Part shown: in pieces, positions 7,481-15,390 of the stretch | How the letters are laid out: the number at the start of each line of letters is the position of its first letter | How positions within the stretch are numbered: position 1 is the stretch's first letter | NCBI GenBank assembly: GCA_031394355.1 | Contig: JANNSU010000018.1 | Coordinates: 1 to 19,487 of the forward strand | DNA length: 19,487 nt | Source: JAEUMY01 sp031394355 | GTDB taxonomy: Bacteria > Pseudomonadota > Gammaproteobacteria > Burkholderiales > Usitatibacteraceae | Direction: 5' to 3' | The notes under the pieces: model-generated | Database searches by the model: none | Told to the model about the DNA's origin: nothing | What the model saw: only the letters and a program-made list of their open reading frames with translations | Program-made: the position numbers and the translations under genes

Positions 7481-9922
7481 TCAGCCTATAGCTGCTTCCG
7501 GCACCGCACGCAGACGCGGGACTTCCGTGATCACCCGCATATCCCAATGGCTTTCCCGCACCATCCTCGGCACATCAGTGCCCGGCACCGCACGGCTGAA
7601 GTACCAACCCTGCGCATGGTCGCAGCCCAGCATCATCAACACGGCCAGTTGGCGGGCATCCTCCACACCCTCTGCCGTCACCCGCAGACCCAGGCTGCGG
7701 GCCATGACGACGATTGCACGGATGATGGCGGCGCTGTTCGGATCGTCTGCGCAATCATCCACAAAAGTCTTGTCAATCTTGAGACAGTCGGCGGGGAGCC
7801 GCTTCATCTGTGCCAGCGATGACTGGCCGATACCGAAATCGTCAATGGCGATGGCGGCACCAAACCGTTTCAACGCCTGCAGAAGATGGCTTGCGCGTTC
7901 ATGGTCCTGGATCATGGCGGTCTCCGTGACCTCCAGCTCCAGGGCGTTGGCCGGAATATCGGCGGCGGCAAGGGCGACCTTCACATCGCCGAACAGGCTG
8001 TCGCTCTGCAGCTGACGCGCGGAGAGATTCACCGAGATTCGCAAGGCTCCCAATCCCGGCTCCACCCGCCAGCGGCCCAGATCTGCGCAGGCGGTATTCA
8101 GCACCCACTCGCCGATGGGCACGATCAGCCCGGTTTCTTCTGCGAAGGGGATGAATTTGCCGGGAAGGGTCAGGCCCAGTTCCGGGTCCTGCCAGCGCAG
8201 CAGCGCCTCGAAAGACGCGATACGGCCGCTACGAAGATCCACCACCGGCTGGTAATGCAGCTCCAGCTCGTTGTTCGCCAGCGCGTTACGCAGGCGCATC
8301 TCGAAATCCAGCCGCTGTACCGACAGGGTGTCCAGTGCGGCGGCATAGAATTTGTAGTTGTTGCGGCCACTTTCCTTCGCCTGGTACATGGCGATATCGG
8401 CGTTTTTCACCAGGGTGGCGGCATCCTGGCCGTTGACGGGCCAGGTGCTGATGCCGATGCTGGCCGTGATGCGCACCTCGCGTTGTGCGAGGCGGAACGG
8501 TGGCAACAGGGCCGCAATCAGGCTTTCTGCCACGTGCACCGCATCGGCTCTTGCGGTGTGGTCGTCCACCATCACGGCGAATTCGTCCCCACCCAGGCGC
8601 GCCACCAGGTCACTGTCGCGCACGCTCGCCATGAGGCGGCTGGCCACGGCGCGCAACAGCTCGTCTCCCGTTGCGTGACCCAGCGTGTCGTTCACCTCCT
8701 TGAATCGATCCACGTCGATGAAGAGCAGCGACACAAAAGAACCTTTGCGCTGCGCCTTGCCCAGTGCGCGCTGCAGCGACTCCATGAACATGGCGCGGTT
8801 GGGCAGATCGGTCAGCTCATCGTGCAGCGCGCGAAAATGCACCACATCCTTCAGCCGCTTGTGCTCATCAATGTCGGTGATGGCCAGGAACGCGCAGTCC
8901 TTGCCCGCCCAGACCAGCTTCTGTGCCGACACCAGCGCCCAGAATCGGCGGCCTGTCGAGCTGAAAAGCTGCAGCTCGTGGTCCGTCAGCACACCCTCCC
9001 TGTCCAGCGATGCAAACATGTTCTCCCGGGCCAGAACGTCCTCTGCCTCGCGTGCATGGGGCAGCGGTATCGTTGCATCGCCCGGCAGATCGAGCATCAG
9101 CCGTGCCCGCTCGTTGGCATAGAGGATGCGTTGGTCCGGTAGCTGCGTGATCAACAACGGCAGGGGTGCCGCATGCAACAGCGATCGCATGTGCGAATCA
9201 TCCATCGGGCTTGACAGCTGCAATGTCTCCCGCCGGATCAGGATGCGCACCGACGCATACCCCGCAATACCCAGCAGCATCACGGCCAGCATGATGAGTC
9301 CCACCAACAGCGCACCTTGCACCTCGCGATGAAGCTCCGCCAGCGTGGCGGAGAACTCACGCTCCAGTTGGGACAATGCGCCATTCACCCGATTGATATC
9401 GCGCTGTATGGCCGCCAGCTCAGCGTTGTCCGGCTCCGGGCGTGCGCTGCGGTTGATGCGTGTTGCGATGGTGCCGAGCTCGTCCACCTTGGCATCAGCC
9501 TGCGTCCAGATATCGATGGCACGGCTGACCTGCGCCTGATCGCGGAAGGTGCGGAATAGCCAGATCATGCTGTCCACATCTGCAGGATGGCTGCCGCCGC
9601 GAATGAAGCCCTGGCGGACAATCGACAGATCGGGCTGTGCCGTCTCCAGCTCGACCCTCGCCTGACGATCGCCCTGCAGGGTGCCGATGGCGTGCTGGAA
9701 GCCGACCCAATCCGGTTCCTCGCGATAGCGGGCGAATCGGCTCAGGTGGTAGACGGCGTCCTTGTGCGCCTTGGACCATTGGCTTTCGCCGGCCACATAG
9801 GCTCGCCCGGCAGAAATCAGCGACAGGGCCTGCCAGGAGAGTGCCAATACAGCCAGAACCACCCCGGTCAAAAGCCAGACCATGGCGATCCACTTCAGCC
9901 TTGAAAAATGCAGCCATTGCAT
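7481..9922 (-). CDS. Membrane PAS-GGDEF-EAL cyclic-di-GMP protein
   Basis: The 813-residue protein has two membrane helices (about 12-34 and 204-228) bracketing a helical periplasmic sensor region, then a PAS-like domain (about 245-355), GGDEF and EAL domains. The cyclase part has LTDLPNR, DVDRFKEVNDTLGH and an intact GGDEF at 444-448, with the inhibitory RxxD (RDSD) five residues upstream. The phosphodiesterase part has EALLRW (572-574), NLSARQL, EVTET, AIDDFG, LKIDK and AEGVE, so both activities look possible. The loop after DDFG reads IGQSSL rather than the usual TGYSSL. Such proteins make or break down cyclic-di-GMP to control motility and biofilm. The start is firm: AAGGAGGT lies seven bases before the ATG. 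Confidence 0.93.
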   Translation of the reverse strand: MQWLHFSRLKWIAMVWLLTGVVLAVLALSWQALSLISAGRAYVAGESQWSKAHKDAVYHLSRFARYREEPDWVGFQHAIGTLQGDRQARVELETAQPDLSIVRQGFIRGGSHPADVDSMIWLFRTFRDQAQVSRAIDIWTQADAKVDELGTIATRINRSARPEPDNAELAAIQRDINRVNGALSQLEREFSATLAELHREVQGALLVGLIMLAVMLLGIAGYASVRILIRRETLQLSSPMDDSHMRSLLHAAPLPLLITQLPDQRILYANERARLMLDLPGDATIPLPHAREAEDVLARENMFASLDREGVLTDHELQLFSSTGRRFWALVSAQKLVWAGKDCAFLAITDIDEHKRLKDVVHFRALHDELTDLPNRAMFMESLQRALGKAQRKGSFVSLLFIDVDRFKEVNDTLGHATGDELLRAVASRLMASVRDSDLVARLGGDEFAVMVDDHTARADAVHVAESLIAALLPPFRLAQREVRITASIGISTWPVNGQDAATLVKNADIAMYQAKESGRNNYKFYAAALDTLSVQRLDFEMRLRNALANNELELHYQPVVDLRSGRIASFEALLRWQDPELGLTLPGKFIPFAEETGLIVPIGEWVLNTACADLGRWRVEPGLGALRISVNLSARQLQSDSLFGDVKVALAAADIPANALELEVTETAMIQDHERASHLLQALKRFGAAIAIDDFGIGQSSLAQMKRLPADCLKIDKTFVDDCADDPNSAAIIRAIVVMARSLGLRVTAEGVEDARQLAVLMMLGCDHAQGWYFSRAVPGTDVPRMVRESHWDMRVITEVPRLRAVPEAAIG

Positions 9923-9929
9923 GACGCCG

Positions 9930-9937
9930 ACCTCCTT
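9930..9937 (-). promoter_or_regulatory. Full-consensus Shine-Dalgarno of the GGDEF-EAL gene
   Basis: AAGGAGGT on the minus strand, seven bases from the ATG at 9922. It is the strongest ribosome-binding site in the window and fixes the start. Confidence 0.85.
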
Positions 9938-10317
9938 GTTCAGGATTCACCAGCGACTTCCGCAATCCACACTCTGCAATCTACCCTCTGCCATCCACCC
10001 GTCTTGCTGGCGCCAAGCGTGAATCTGCCTGGCCACCCCGCAACATCATGCTGCAATTACCCCTCACAGTCATGCGCAGGTGAAACGATTCTAGACCCAA
10101 TCTGGCCGCAGGTAAGGGGGAAATCCCTGATTCTCGCTCGGCATAGTGCTCAATCTGCATGACCCGATCATGACCAGGCAGCGCCGCAGCTTTGACAATC
10201 CGTAGCAGGCGTTGGTCTGTCAGGGTTGGAACTCAATCTACCTTTGGCAATCCGTCGGGCCTCATGACGGGCGGGCCACCGCTGGCGCTGGCGTTGGGCC
10301 AACAGCCAATCGCCCAC

Positions 10318-10329
10318 GCGAATATTCGC
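10318..10329. repeat. TGCGAATATTCGCA palindrome, copy 5
   Basis: Exact GCGAATATTCGC in the 969-bp gene-free stretch 9923-10891. It is followed 11 bp later by a REP-like arm (10341). I see no gene between 9923 and 10340; the short open frames there lack ribosome-binding sites and recognisable products. Confidence 0.9.
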
Positions 10330-10340
10330 AATGCAAGTTC

Positions 10341-10477
10341 GTCATCCCGGCGAAAGCCGGGATCCAGCCGTAGGTGTGCCATGTGATCGATCAGTGCAAG
10401 TCACACGGGCCCTTGCCATATCGTTGGAGCCAGGTCACTGGAGCGAAGCATGCCTTCGCGCTTTCGCCGGGATGACG
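10341..10477. repeat. REP-like pair (CCCGG type)
   Basis: GTCATCCCGGCGAAAGCCGG at 10341-10360 (continuing to 10367) is matched by the inverted arm CTTTCGCCGGGATGAC at 10461-10476. It is the CCCGG counterpart of the CCGG-type pair at 5457-5540. The spacer carries no recognisable gene. Confidence 0.75.
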
Positions 10478-10520
10478 GGAAGGGAAGTGGTGTTCGACCG
10501 AAGCTATCGGCCCCAGTCCC

Positions 10521-10619
10521 TCATGGCACTACCTTAAGGTTTCCTCCCCTCTCCCTCGATGGGAGAGGGGCGGGGGAGAGGGTGACAGTGTCTCAAATCG
10601 CCTTGAGGTAGTGCCATGA
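10521..10619. mobile_element. MITE-like element with TCATGGCACTACCTTAA ends, copy 2
   Basis: The left end TCATGGCACTACCTTAA (10521-10537) is identical to the element at 6139-6332. The right end (10603-10619) has one mismatch (TTGAGG for TTAAGG). The 65-bp core again holds a CCCCTCTCCC...GGGAGAGGGG hairpin. Total length is 99 bp against 194 bp for copy 1. Confidence 0.7.
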
Positions 10620-10644
10620 GCCCCAGTCCCGAGTCTCCAGCCCC

Positions 10645-10686
10645 GACTCCCGACTCCCGACTCCCGATCCCCGATCCCCGATCCCT
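10645..10686 (-). repeat. Heptamer G-quadruplex-type repeat
   Basis: Six contiguous 7-bp units, three GACTCCC then three GATCCCC-like, give GGGGATC and GGGAGTC on the minus strand. GGGNATC-like heptamer arrays are known from Xanthomonas-type genomes and can form G-quadruplexes. It abuts the MITE-like element at 10521-10619. Confidence 0.75.
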
Positions 10687-10714
10687 CTCCACTGCGCATT
10701 CCAATATGTCTGCC

Positions 10715-10742
10715 AAACCCACTCAACCTTGATGGGTTTTTT
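10715..10742. terminator. Possible intrinsic terminator
   Basis: AAACCCA (10715-10721) pairs with TGGGTTT (10733-10739) across an 11-base loop and runs into six T. The stem is short and AT-rich, and no + strand gene ends just upstream, so this is tentative. Confidence 0.35.
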
Positions 10743-10891
10743 CGTTCCGGATTCGCGCAACATCCGCCGATGCTTTTTATCTGACCTTTCTCCACCCTTG
10801 ACCCGCACACGACCCACAGCACCCGGCGTAGAATGGATTCATCGCCGCATTTATCCAGGCCCCCCCCTCGTTCCTGCACCGAAGCCAAGCC

Positions 10892-12364
10892 ATGACCGCC
10901 CGCGACGCCATCCCCGAACTCTCCGCCGTATCCGACTCCGCCCTCACCAAACACATCAGCCAGCAATGGGACGACGACATCGTCGGCCGCATCACGGACT
11001 ACATCAAAGTCCCGGCCAAGAGCCCCGGCTTTGACGACAAGTGGGAAGACCACGGCTACCTGCAGCACGTGGTGGAAGAGGCCAAGAGCTGGGTGGAAAA
11101 GCAGCACGTCGCCGGCCTCAAGATCGAGATCATCAAGGAGAAGGGCCGCACGCCGGTCATTTTCTTCGACATCCCCGCCACCGGCGGCCTTGGTAACGAA
11201 AGAACAGTCCTCCTCTACGGCCACCTCGACAAGCAGCCCGAGATGGTCGGCTGGGTGGAAGGCTTCGGCCCGTGGCAGCCGCGCATGGTGGATGACAAGC
11301 TCTACGGCCGGGGGAGTGCTGACGACGGCTACGCCATCTATGCCGCCATCGGCGCCATCCAGGCGCTGGACGATCAGAAGACCCCGCGCGCCCGCTGTGT
11401 CGGCCTCATCGAGACTGATGAAGAAAGCGGCTCCTCCGACCTCCCGCATTACCTCGAGATGCTAGCCCCGCGCATGGGCGACGTGCAACTTGTCATCGCG
11501 CTGGATTCCGGCGCGGGCAATTACGATCAACTGTGGGTCACCACCAGCTTGCGCGGCCTGGTCAACGGCACGCTGAAAGTCGGAATGCTCACCGAGGGCG
11601 TGCACAGCGGCGACGCGGGCGGCGTGGTGCCGAGCAGCTTCCGCATCGCGCGCCAGATCCTCGATCGCATCGACGACAGCCGCACCGGCGTGGTGAAGCC
11701 CGCTGCATTCAACTGCGACATCCCTGCGGAGCGCATTGCGCAGGCCGCACAAGCCGCGGAGATCCTGGGCGAGAACATGTGGAAGCGCTTCCCCTGGGAT
11801 AGCTGCTGCAGCGACGGCGGATCGCGAATATTCGCAGAGCCCACCACCAAAGACCCGGTCGAACTCATCCTCAACCGCACCTGGCGCGCCGCACTCGCCG
11901 TGACCGGCGCAGACGGCCTGCCGCCCATCCTCTCCGCTGGAAACGTGCAGCGGCCCTACACCTCGCTCAAGTTGAGCCTGCGCCTGCCGCCGACGGTGGA
12001 GGCCGAAGGCGCGTTGCGCGCACTCAAAGACGCACTGGAAAGCAACCCGCCCAACAACGCCGTCGTGAACTTCGAAGGCGACGGCGCCACCGGCTGGAAC
12101 GCGCCACCGCTGTCGAACTGGTTGTCGCCGTTGCTCAATGTGGCGTCAGAAACGTTCTTCGGCAAACCGGCTGCCTTCATGGGAGAGGGCGGGACGATTC
12201 CCTTCATGGGCATGCTGGGGGCGAAGTTTCCGAATGCGCAGATGCTGGTGACCGGCGTGCTGGGGCCGAAGTCGAATGCGCATGGGCCGAATGAGTTCTT
12301 GCATGTGCCGTATGCGAAGAAGGTGACGGCGGCTACGGCTATGGTGATTGCGGGGGTTAGGTAG
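10892..12364 (+). CDS. M20 family zinc metallopeptidase
   Basis: The 490-residue protein matches M20 di-zinc peptidases of the long M20 dipeptidase type, which hydrolyse short peptides or acyl-amino acids in the cytoplasm. Expected metal and catalytic residues are visible: H111 and D113 in YGHLDKQ, D144 in GRGSADD, E177/E178 in ETDEESGS, D205 in ALDSG and H464 in AHGPNEF. The dimerisation (lid) domain lies at about 220-390. There is no signal peptide. At residues 311-315 the coding sequence reads through a copy of the TGCGAATATTCGCA palindrome (codons for SRIFA) in a stretch, DSCCSDGGSRIFAEP, that looks longer and less conserved than I expect for the family between RFPW and DPVEL. The start has only a weak ribosome-binding site. 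Confidence 0.9.
   Translation: MTARDAIPELSAVSDSALTKHISQQWDDDIVGRITDYIKVPAKSPGFDDKWEDHGYLQHVVEEAKSWVEKQHVAGLKIEIIKEKGRTPVIFFDIPATGGLGNERTVLLYGHLDKQPEMVGWVEGFGPWQPRMVDDKLYGRGSADDGYAIYAAIGAIQALDDQKTPRARCVGLIETDEESGSSDLPHYLEMLAPRMGDVQLVIALDSGAGNYDQLWVTTSLRGLVNGTLKVGMLTEGVHSGDAGGVVPSSFRIARQILDRIDDSRTGVVKPAAFNCDIPAERIAQAAQAAEILGENMWKRFPWDSCCSDGGSRIFAEPTTKDPVELILNRTWRAALAVTGADGLPPILSAGNVQRPYTSLKLSLRLPPTVEAEGALRALKDALESNPPNNAVVNFEGDGATGWNAPPLSNWLSPLLNVASETFFGKPAAFMGEGGTIPFMGMLGAKFPNAQMLVTGVLGPKSNAHGPNEFLHVPYAKKVTAATAMVIAGVR
11824..11835. repeat. Palindrome inside a coding region, copy 6
   Basis: Exact GCGAATATTCGC inside the M20 peptidase gene, read as R-I-F-A in frame. The palindrome contains no stop codon in any of its frames, so it can sit in genes without ending them. 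Confidence 0.9.
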
Positions 12365-12435
12365 GCTGCGCCGCATACTGAAGCCATTCCTTCGAGCAGG
12401 ATAGGGCGTGGATTTGACCAATTAAGGGGGCGTGA

Positions 12436-13653
12436 GTGGACAGTGGTATTCAGCTAAGACTTGAGGAAGTTGCGCAGAAATGGAATGCCCTTTCCATGGT
12501 CCCAGAGGATTTGACGGGTTGGGGGTTTCCAGGCCTGACAAAAGCCTCGTTGGGCCACGCAATTTCAGGGATGGCAAAGTTGGCCAAGACGCTGGCAGAT
12601 GATGATGCCTACACTCCAGACGCACTTGAGCGATTCGAGTTGGAGCCTTTACTGGTGAATCTGTTGGCATATGTGAACCAACACATTCCAAGTAATCCGC
12701 AACCTCATGTAATTGGCCTGATAAACGTTGCAAGCCAGATACGAAGGATTTTGATTGGTTGGGTGGAGTCAACAGATCACAAAGGTAAGAAGTATGTGGG
12801 AAAGTTTGCACAACAACTCGCAGAAGCAAGCTCAAAGCTGGCCGAGGCGGAAGTTACGTACAAATCCGTTGTAGATACTCACGCGCTCATTTCAACGTCA
12901 TCTGACGAGATTGCCGAGTATCACAAAGAGATTGAAGCAACGGCTGAACTGGTAGAGCAGAAGCAAATAGTGGCTAGTAAGAATGCAGTTGAACTTGAAG
13001 TGCTCGAGACCAAGTTGCGAAAATTGTCCGAAGACGTTCAAGCAGAGAGCGAGAGGGCGAAAAAGCTCAATAGCGAAATTGAGGTGGATAGGAGCAATCA
13101 GAAGGCCTTGTTTGACGAGCTAAATGGTCAGCGCCACGTTGTCGATAGCTTGCTGGCCGACTCAAATCGATCTGGAATGGCAGCAGCTTTTAAGACACGG
13201 AAGGATGAGTTGATCTGGCCGTTGCGATTCTGGGCATTTGCATTTTCAGCTTCTGTTGGTGGCCTGCTCTTCATTGCGTGGCAGTATTTCTCTAGTATTT
13301 CTGGGGCAAACTGGCTAGATGCCTTGGTGAGGCTTCCATTGTCGGGCGCGCTCATTTGGCTCGGTTGGTTTGCAGCAAAGCAGTACGGTTACACCAGACG
13401 GCTCCAAGAGGACTACTCCTACAAGGTCGCCTCAGCCATGTCTTTCGAGGGGTACAAACGTGAGGCTGCAAATATTGACGCCGAACTACTGAAGCGTTTA
13501 ATGGAAACAGCAATTGTCAATCTCTCAGAGAATCCGTTGAGGGTGTATCAAGGCGAGAGCAATCACGCGTCCCCGGCAAATGAGCTGCTGGAGAAGCTTT
13601 TAAAGGACCAATCCTTCGTTGATCTGCTCAAGAATTACACGACGAAGCACTAG
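12436..13653 (+). CDS. Coiled-coil protein with two membrane helices, unknown function
   Basis: This 405-residue protein has an N-terminal globular region (1-120), a long charged coiled coil (about 125-242), two hydrophobic helices (261-283 and 292-313) and a cytoplasmic tail with EDYSYKVASAMSFEGYKRE (325-343) and SENPLRVY (364-371). A similar tail, with a Tyr-rich SxxGYxxE helix and an ENP motif, occurs in membrane coiled-coil proteins of accessory islands, so a defence or stress role is plausible but unproven. GTG at 12436 is preceded by AAGGGGG at five bases. The DNA is clearly more AT-rich than the upstream M20 gene, suggesting horizontal origin. The RelA/SpoT-type gene follows 190 bp later on the same strand. 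Confidence 0.75.
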   Translation: MDSGIQLRLEEVAQKWNALSMVPEDLTGWGFPGLTKASLGHAISGMAKLAKTLADDDAYTPDALERFELEPLLVNLLAYVNQHIPSNPQPHVIGLINVASQIRRILIGWVESTDHKGKKYVGKFAQQLAEASSKLAEAEVTYKSVVDTHALISTSSDEIAEYHKEIEATAELVEQKQIVASKNAVELEVLETKLRKLSEDVQAESERAKKLNSEIEVDRSNQKALFDELNGQRHVVDSLLADSNRSGMAAAFKTRKDELIWPLRFWAFAFSASVGGLLFIAWQYFSSISGANWLDALVRLPLSGALIWLGWFAAKQYGYTRRLQEDYSYKVASAMSFEGYKREAANIDAELLKRLMETAIVNLSENPLRVYQGESNHASPANELLEKLLKDQSFVDLLKNYTTKH

Positions 13654-13665
13654 CGTCATATGCGA

Positions 13666-13675
13666 CGAATATTCG
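13666..13675. repeat. Palindrome, copy 7 (CGAATATTCG core)
   Basis: GCGACGAATATTCGCAGG, with an exact 10-bp core, lies 12 bp after the stop codon of the coiled-coil gene. It is followed by AGGAAGCAGGAAG, loosely like the AAAGCAGCAGG that follows copy 9. Confidence 0.8.
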
Positions 13676-13831
13676 CAGGAAGCAGGAAGTTACTTCTTCT
13701 CACGCCGTTCCAATTGTTGCTTGGAGCAATAGGAGACAGCTTACATTGGCTCTCTTTGATGCTGAATGCCTCACGCTGCCCCCTAATGATTCCTACTGCC
13801 AAATCGGCTATTTCTCGATCGGCTCCATTTT

Positions 13832-13837
13832 GGGAGG
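13832..13837 (+). promoter_or_regulatory. Shine-Dalgarno supporting a TTG start
   Basis: GGGAGG lies six bases upstream of TTG 13844, the only sensible start for the RelA/SpoT-type gene near its conserved N-terminus. Confidence 0.65.
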
Positions 13838-13843
13838 GCTAGC

Positions 13844-14881
13844 TTGGATCCAGCGAAGGTAGAAGATTGGCTATTGGGAACGCTGCAAAACCAAGCTAGG
13901 CTCAGTCAGGCGATAGAAGGCATCCTGCAGAACCTCCTTCGCGCAGGTGGGGTTGATTTCTTGAGCATTGTGTCTCGAACAAAATCGAGAGAAAGTGCAT
14001 TGGAAAAGATTCGTCGCAAGGGATATAAAGATCCTGCTAAGCAACTTACAGACTTGTCGGGGGTAAGAGCGATTGTCTTCTTGGAGTCCGATGTCGCGCG
14101 CACATCTGAGATTGTTAGCAATGCGTTTTTAGTTGATGTAGAGAACTCACTAAACAAAGACGTACTTTTGTCCACCAATCAGCTGGGATACCGCTCAGTT
14201 CACTTTGTCTGCCAGATTGGCGATGCCCGCAGTTCTTTACCAGAGTTTGATCAGCTTTCAGAGCTGAAATTTGAGATACAGGTTAGGACTGTCCTCCAAC
14301 ATGCATGGGCTGAACTGGCTCATGACAGCAAGTATAAATTTGCTGGGAAACTACCTCGCGAAATTGAGCGGAAATTGTATCTGTATGCCGGAATGCTCGA
14401 AATTGCAGATAGAGGGTTTGAAGAGGTTGCAGGCCAAATTGATGAGTATGCTCGAGAATTTTCGGCCTCATCGAGGCAAGGCAATTTAGATAGAGAAATT
14501 AATTCAATCACCCTAGAGTCCTTTGTTGAGAATTGGGCTCGCGAGAACAATTTTGATTTGCAAGAGCCGCCGGGAAAGGATGGATTCCCTGAGCTAATTG
14601 AGGAGCTTCGAAAGTTTGGAGTTACCTCTATTGAAATGCTTCACGCCCTGGCCCCAATGAACTATGCGGAGTTAGCTGCAAAGAGAAAGTACTCAACAAA
14701 TATCTATGGTCTTGTTCGGGACTGGATGTTGATTGACGACTGGAGAAAATTTCTCGACAAGGTCAGCTTTAGTTGGGTTATAACCCCGTTCGATGAGGAA
14801 GGTGAGATGTACTCGGCATACTTCAATCAAGAAGAGCTAGAAGAGTTTTATCAGGCGTTTTTGGATGCCGAAGACGGTTAG
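13844..14881 (+). CDS. RelA/SpoT-type nucleotide pyrophosphokinase (SYNTH-only, possible toxSAS)
   Basis: The 345-residue protein contains one RelA/SpoT synthetase domain at about 40-170 and no HD hydrolase. Hallmarks are SRTKSRESALEKI (44-56), LTDLSGVRAIV with D70, GYRSVH with Y116, EIQVRT with E144, and HAWAELAHDSKYK (153-165). D70, Y116 and E144 correspond to the metal- and nucleotide-binding residues of known synthetases, so activity is likely. Such enzymes move pyrophosphate from ATP to GTP/GDP to make (p)ppGpp; toxic members (toxSAS) modify tRNA or make other alarmones. The C-terminal 170 residues are not recognised. It starts with TTG behind GGGAGG, in AT-rich DNA 190 bp after the coiled-coil membrane gene, its possible partner or antitoxin. 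A palindrome copy follows 62 bp after the stop. Confidence 0.85.
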   Translation: MDPAKVEDWLLGTLQNQARLSQAIEGILQNLLRAGGVDFLSIVSRTKSRESALEKIRRKGYKDPAKQLTDLSGVRAIVFLESDVARTSEIVSNAFLVDVENSLNKDVLLSTNQLGYRSVHFVCQIGDARSSLPEFDQLSELKFEIQVRTVLQHAWAELAHDSKYKFAGKLPREIERKLYLYAGMLEIADRGFEEVAGQIDEYAREFSASSRQGNLDREINSITLESFVENWARENNFDLQEPPGKDGFPELIEELRKFGVTSIEMLHALAPMNYAELAAKRKYSTNIYGLVRDWMLIDDWRKFLDKVSFSWVITPFDEEGEMYSAYFNQEELEEFYQAFLDAEDG

Positions 14882-14902
14882 TAGAAAAAAAGGGGGTCAC
14901 AA

Positions 14903-15015
14903 TTAAAGGGGCCAGGGTCGATATTCCTGAGTAGCTAGGGTAGTTGCGAATATTCGCAATGACTGAAGCTTAAGGATTCGCTCTTATGCCCAGAAAAAAC
15001 GATCCTGGCCCCTTT
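14903..15015. mobile_element. Inverted-repeat element A with central palindrome
   Basis: AAAGGGGCCAGGGTCG (14905-14920) and CGATCCTGGCCCCTTT (15000-15015) form a 16-bp inverted repeat with one mismatch. Between them, 23 bp from the left arm, is the perfect palindrome TTGCGAATATTCGCAA (14944-14959). The left end, extended to TTAAAGGGGCC...CCTGAG (14903-14931), recurs almost unchanged as a direct repeat at 17437-17464. Sequences of this AGGGGYCAGGGTCGA style often accompany RAYT-type transposases; none is present here. Confidence 0.65.
14944..14959. repeat. TGCGAATATTCGCA palindrome, copy 8
   Basis: Perfect 16-bp palindrome TTGCGAATATTCGCAA, in the interior of inverted-repeat element A and 62 bp after the RelA/SpoT-type gene. 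Confidence 0.9.
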
Positions 15016-15250
15016 GATCTCTTTAAGTGCGAGCAATGAGGGATAGGGCCTTCTTTCCGTGAGAAAAATGGCGCTCTTGAGTTCGCTCAACTGCTTCGCC
15101 GTTTCCCGCTGACCCTATCAACCTTTGTAGGTTACTTTTCCAATCCATTGCGATATTGTTTGTTGCGCGACAAGGTATTGCCATTAGGCAATGCCGAATG
15201 AAAACAAGGCGGATTCAACGCTATTGGTGCGCAATTCCTGGGGAGGAATT
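15016..15250. other. Gene-free spacer
   Basis: No gene is supported here. A small hairpin GGTATTGCC / GGCAATGCC is at 15174-15195, and a weak inverted pair GATAGGGCC / GACCCTATC spans about 15040-15119. The spacer ends in a good ribosome-binding site (GGGGAGGAATT) that now serves only the 27-codon frame at 15251. Confidence 0.5.
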
Positions 15251-15334
15251 ATGGATGCTAACAATAGGGTACAGACCACAATTCTTTTGACTGCCACCGG
15301 ATTCCAGCGAATATTCGAAAGCAGCAGGACGTAA
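15251..15334 (+). pseudogene. 27-codon frame: gene start apparently cut by element B
   Basis: GGGAGG at 15241-15246 precedes ATG 15251 by four bases, a strong translation start. The frame reads MDA and then enters inverted-repeat element B at 15260, continuing NNRVQTTILLTATGFQRIF to a TAA at 15332. Only the first three codons lie outside the element. The simplest reading is a former gene whose body was displaced by the element. A genuine 27-residue peptide cannot be excluded. Confidence 0.4.
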
Positions 15335-15356
15335 TTGTGGTCTGTCCCAGTTTGTT
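15260..15356. mobile_element. Inverted-repeat element B with central palindrome
   Basis: The left arm AACAATAGGGTACAGACCAC (continuing AATT, 15260-15282) and the right arm AATTGTGGTCTGTCCC...GTT (15333-15356) are imperfect terminal inverted repeats. Near the centre, at 15307-15318, is GCGAATATTCGA followed by AAGCAGCAGG. At 97 bp it has the same plan, and similar arms, as the split element C at 17995-18934. The GTGGTCTGTCCC motif is common in RAYT-associated repeats. Confidence 0.7.
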
Positions 15357-15390
15357 ATGAGGGTAACTCTCAGTCTAGAGCCTCGCCTTA

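Noticed and set aside
7346..7547. N-terminal extension of the 6732-7331 gene with Cys-Thr-Ala-Pro-His repeats
   Set aside because: The repeats come from a 15-bp minisatellite that is open in every frame, and a good Shine-Dalgarno with a GTG start lies after it.
10529..11449. Long minus-strand frame opposite the M20 peptidase
   Set aside because: It is an antisense shadow of a GC-rich gene with clear M20 motifs, and its tail runs through intergenic repeats.
13660..13842. 60-codon frame between the coiled-coil and RelA/SpoT-type genes
   Set aside because: It has no ribosome-binding site, starts within 10 bp of a palindrome copy, and a second overlapping frame is equally open. No recognisable product, though a small antitoxin cannot be fully excluded.
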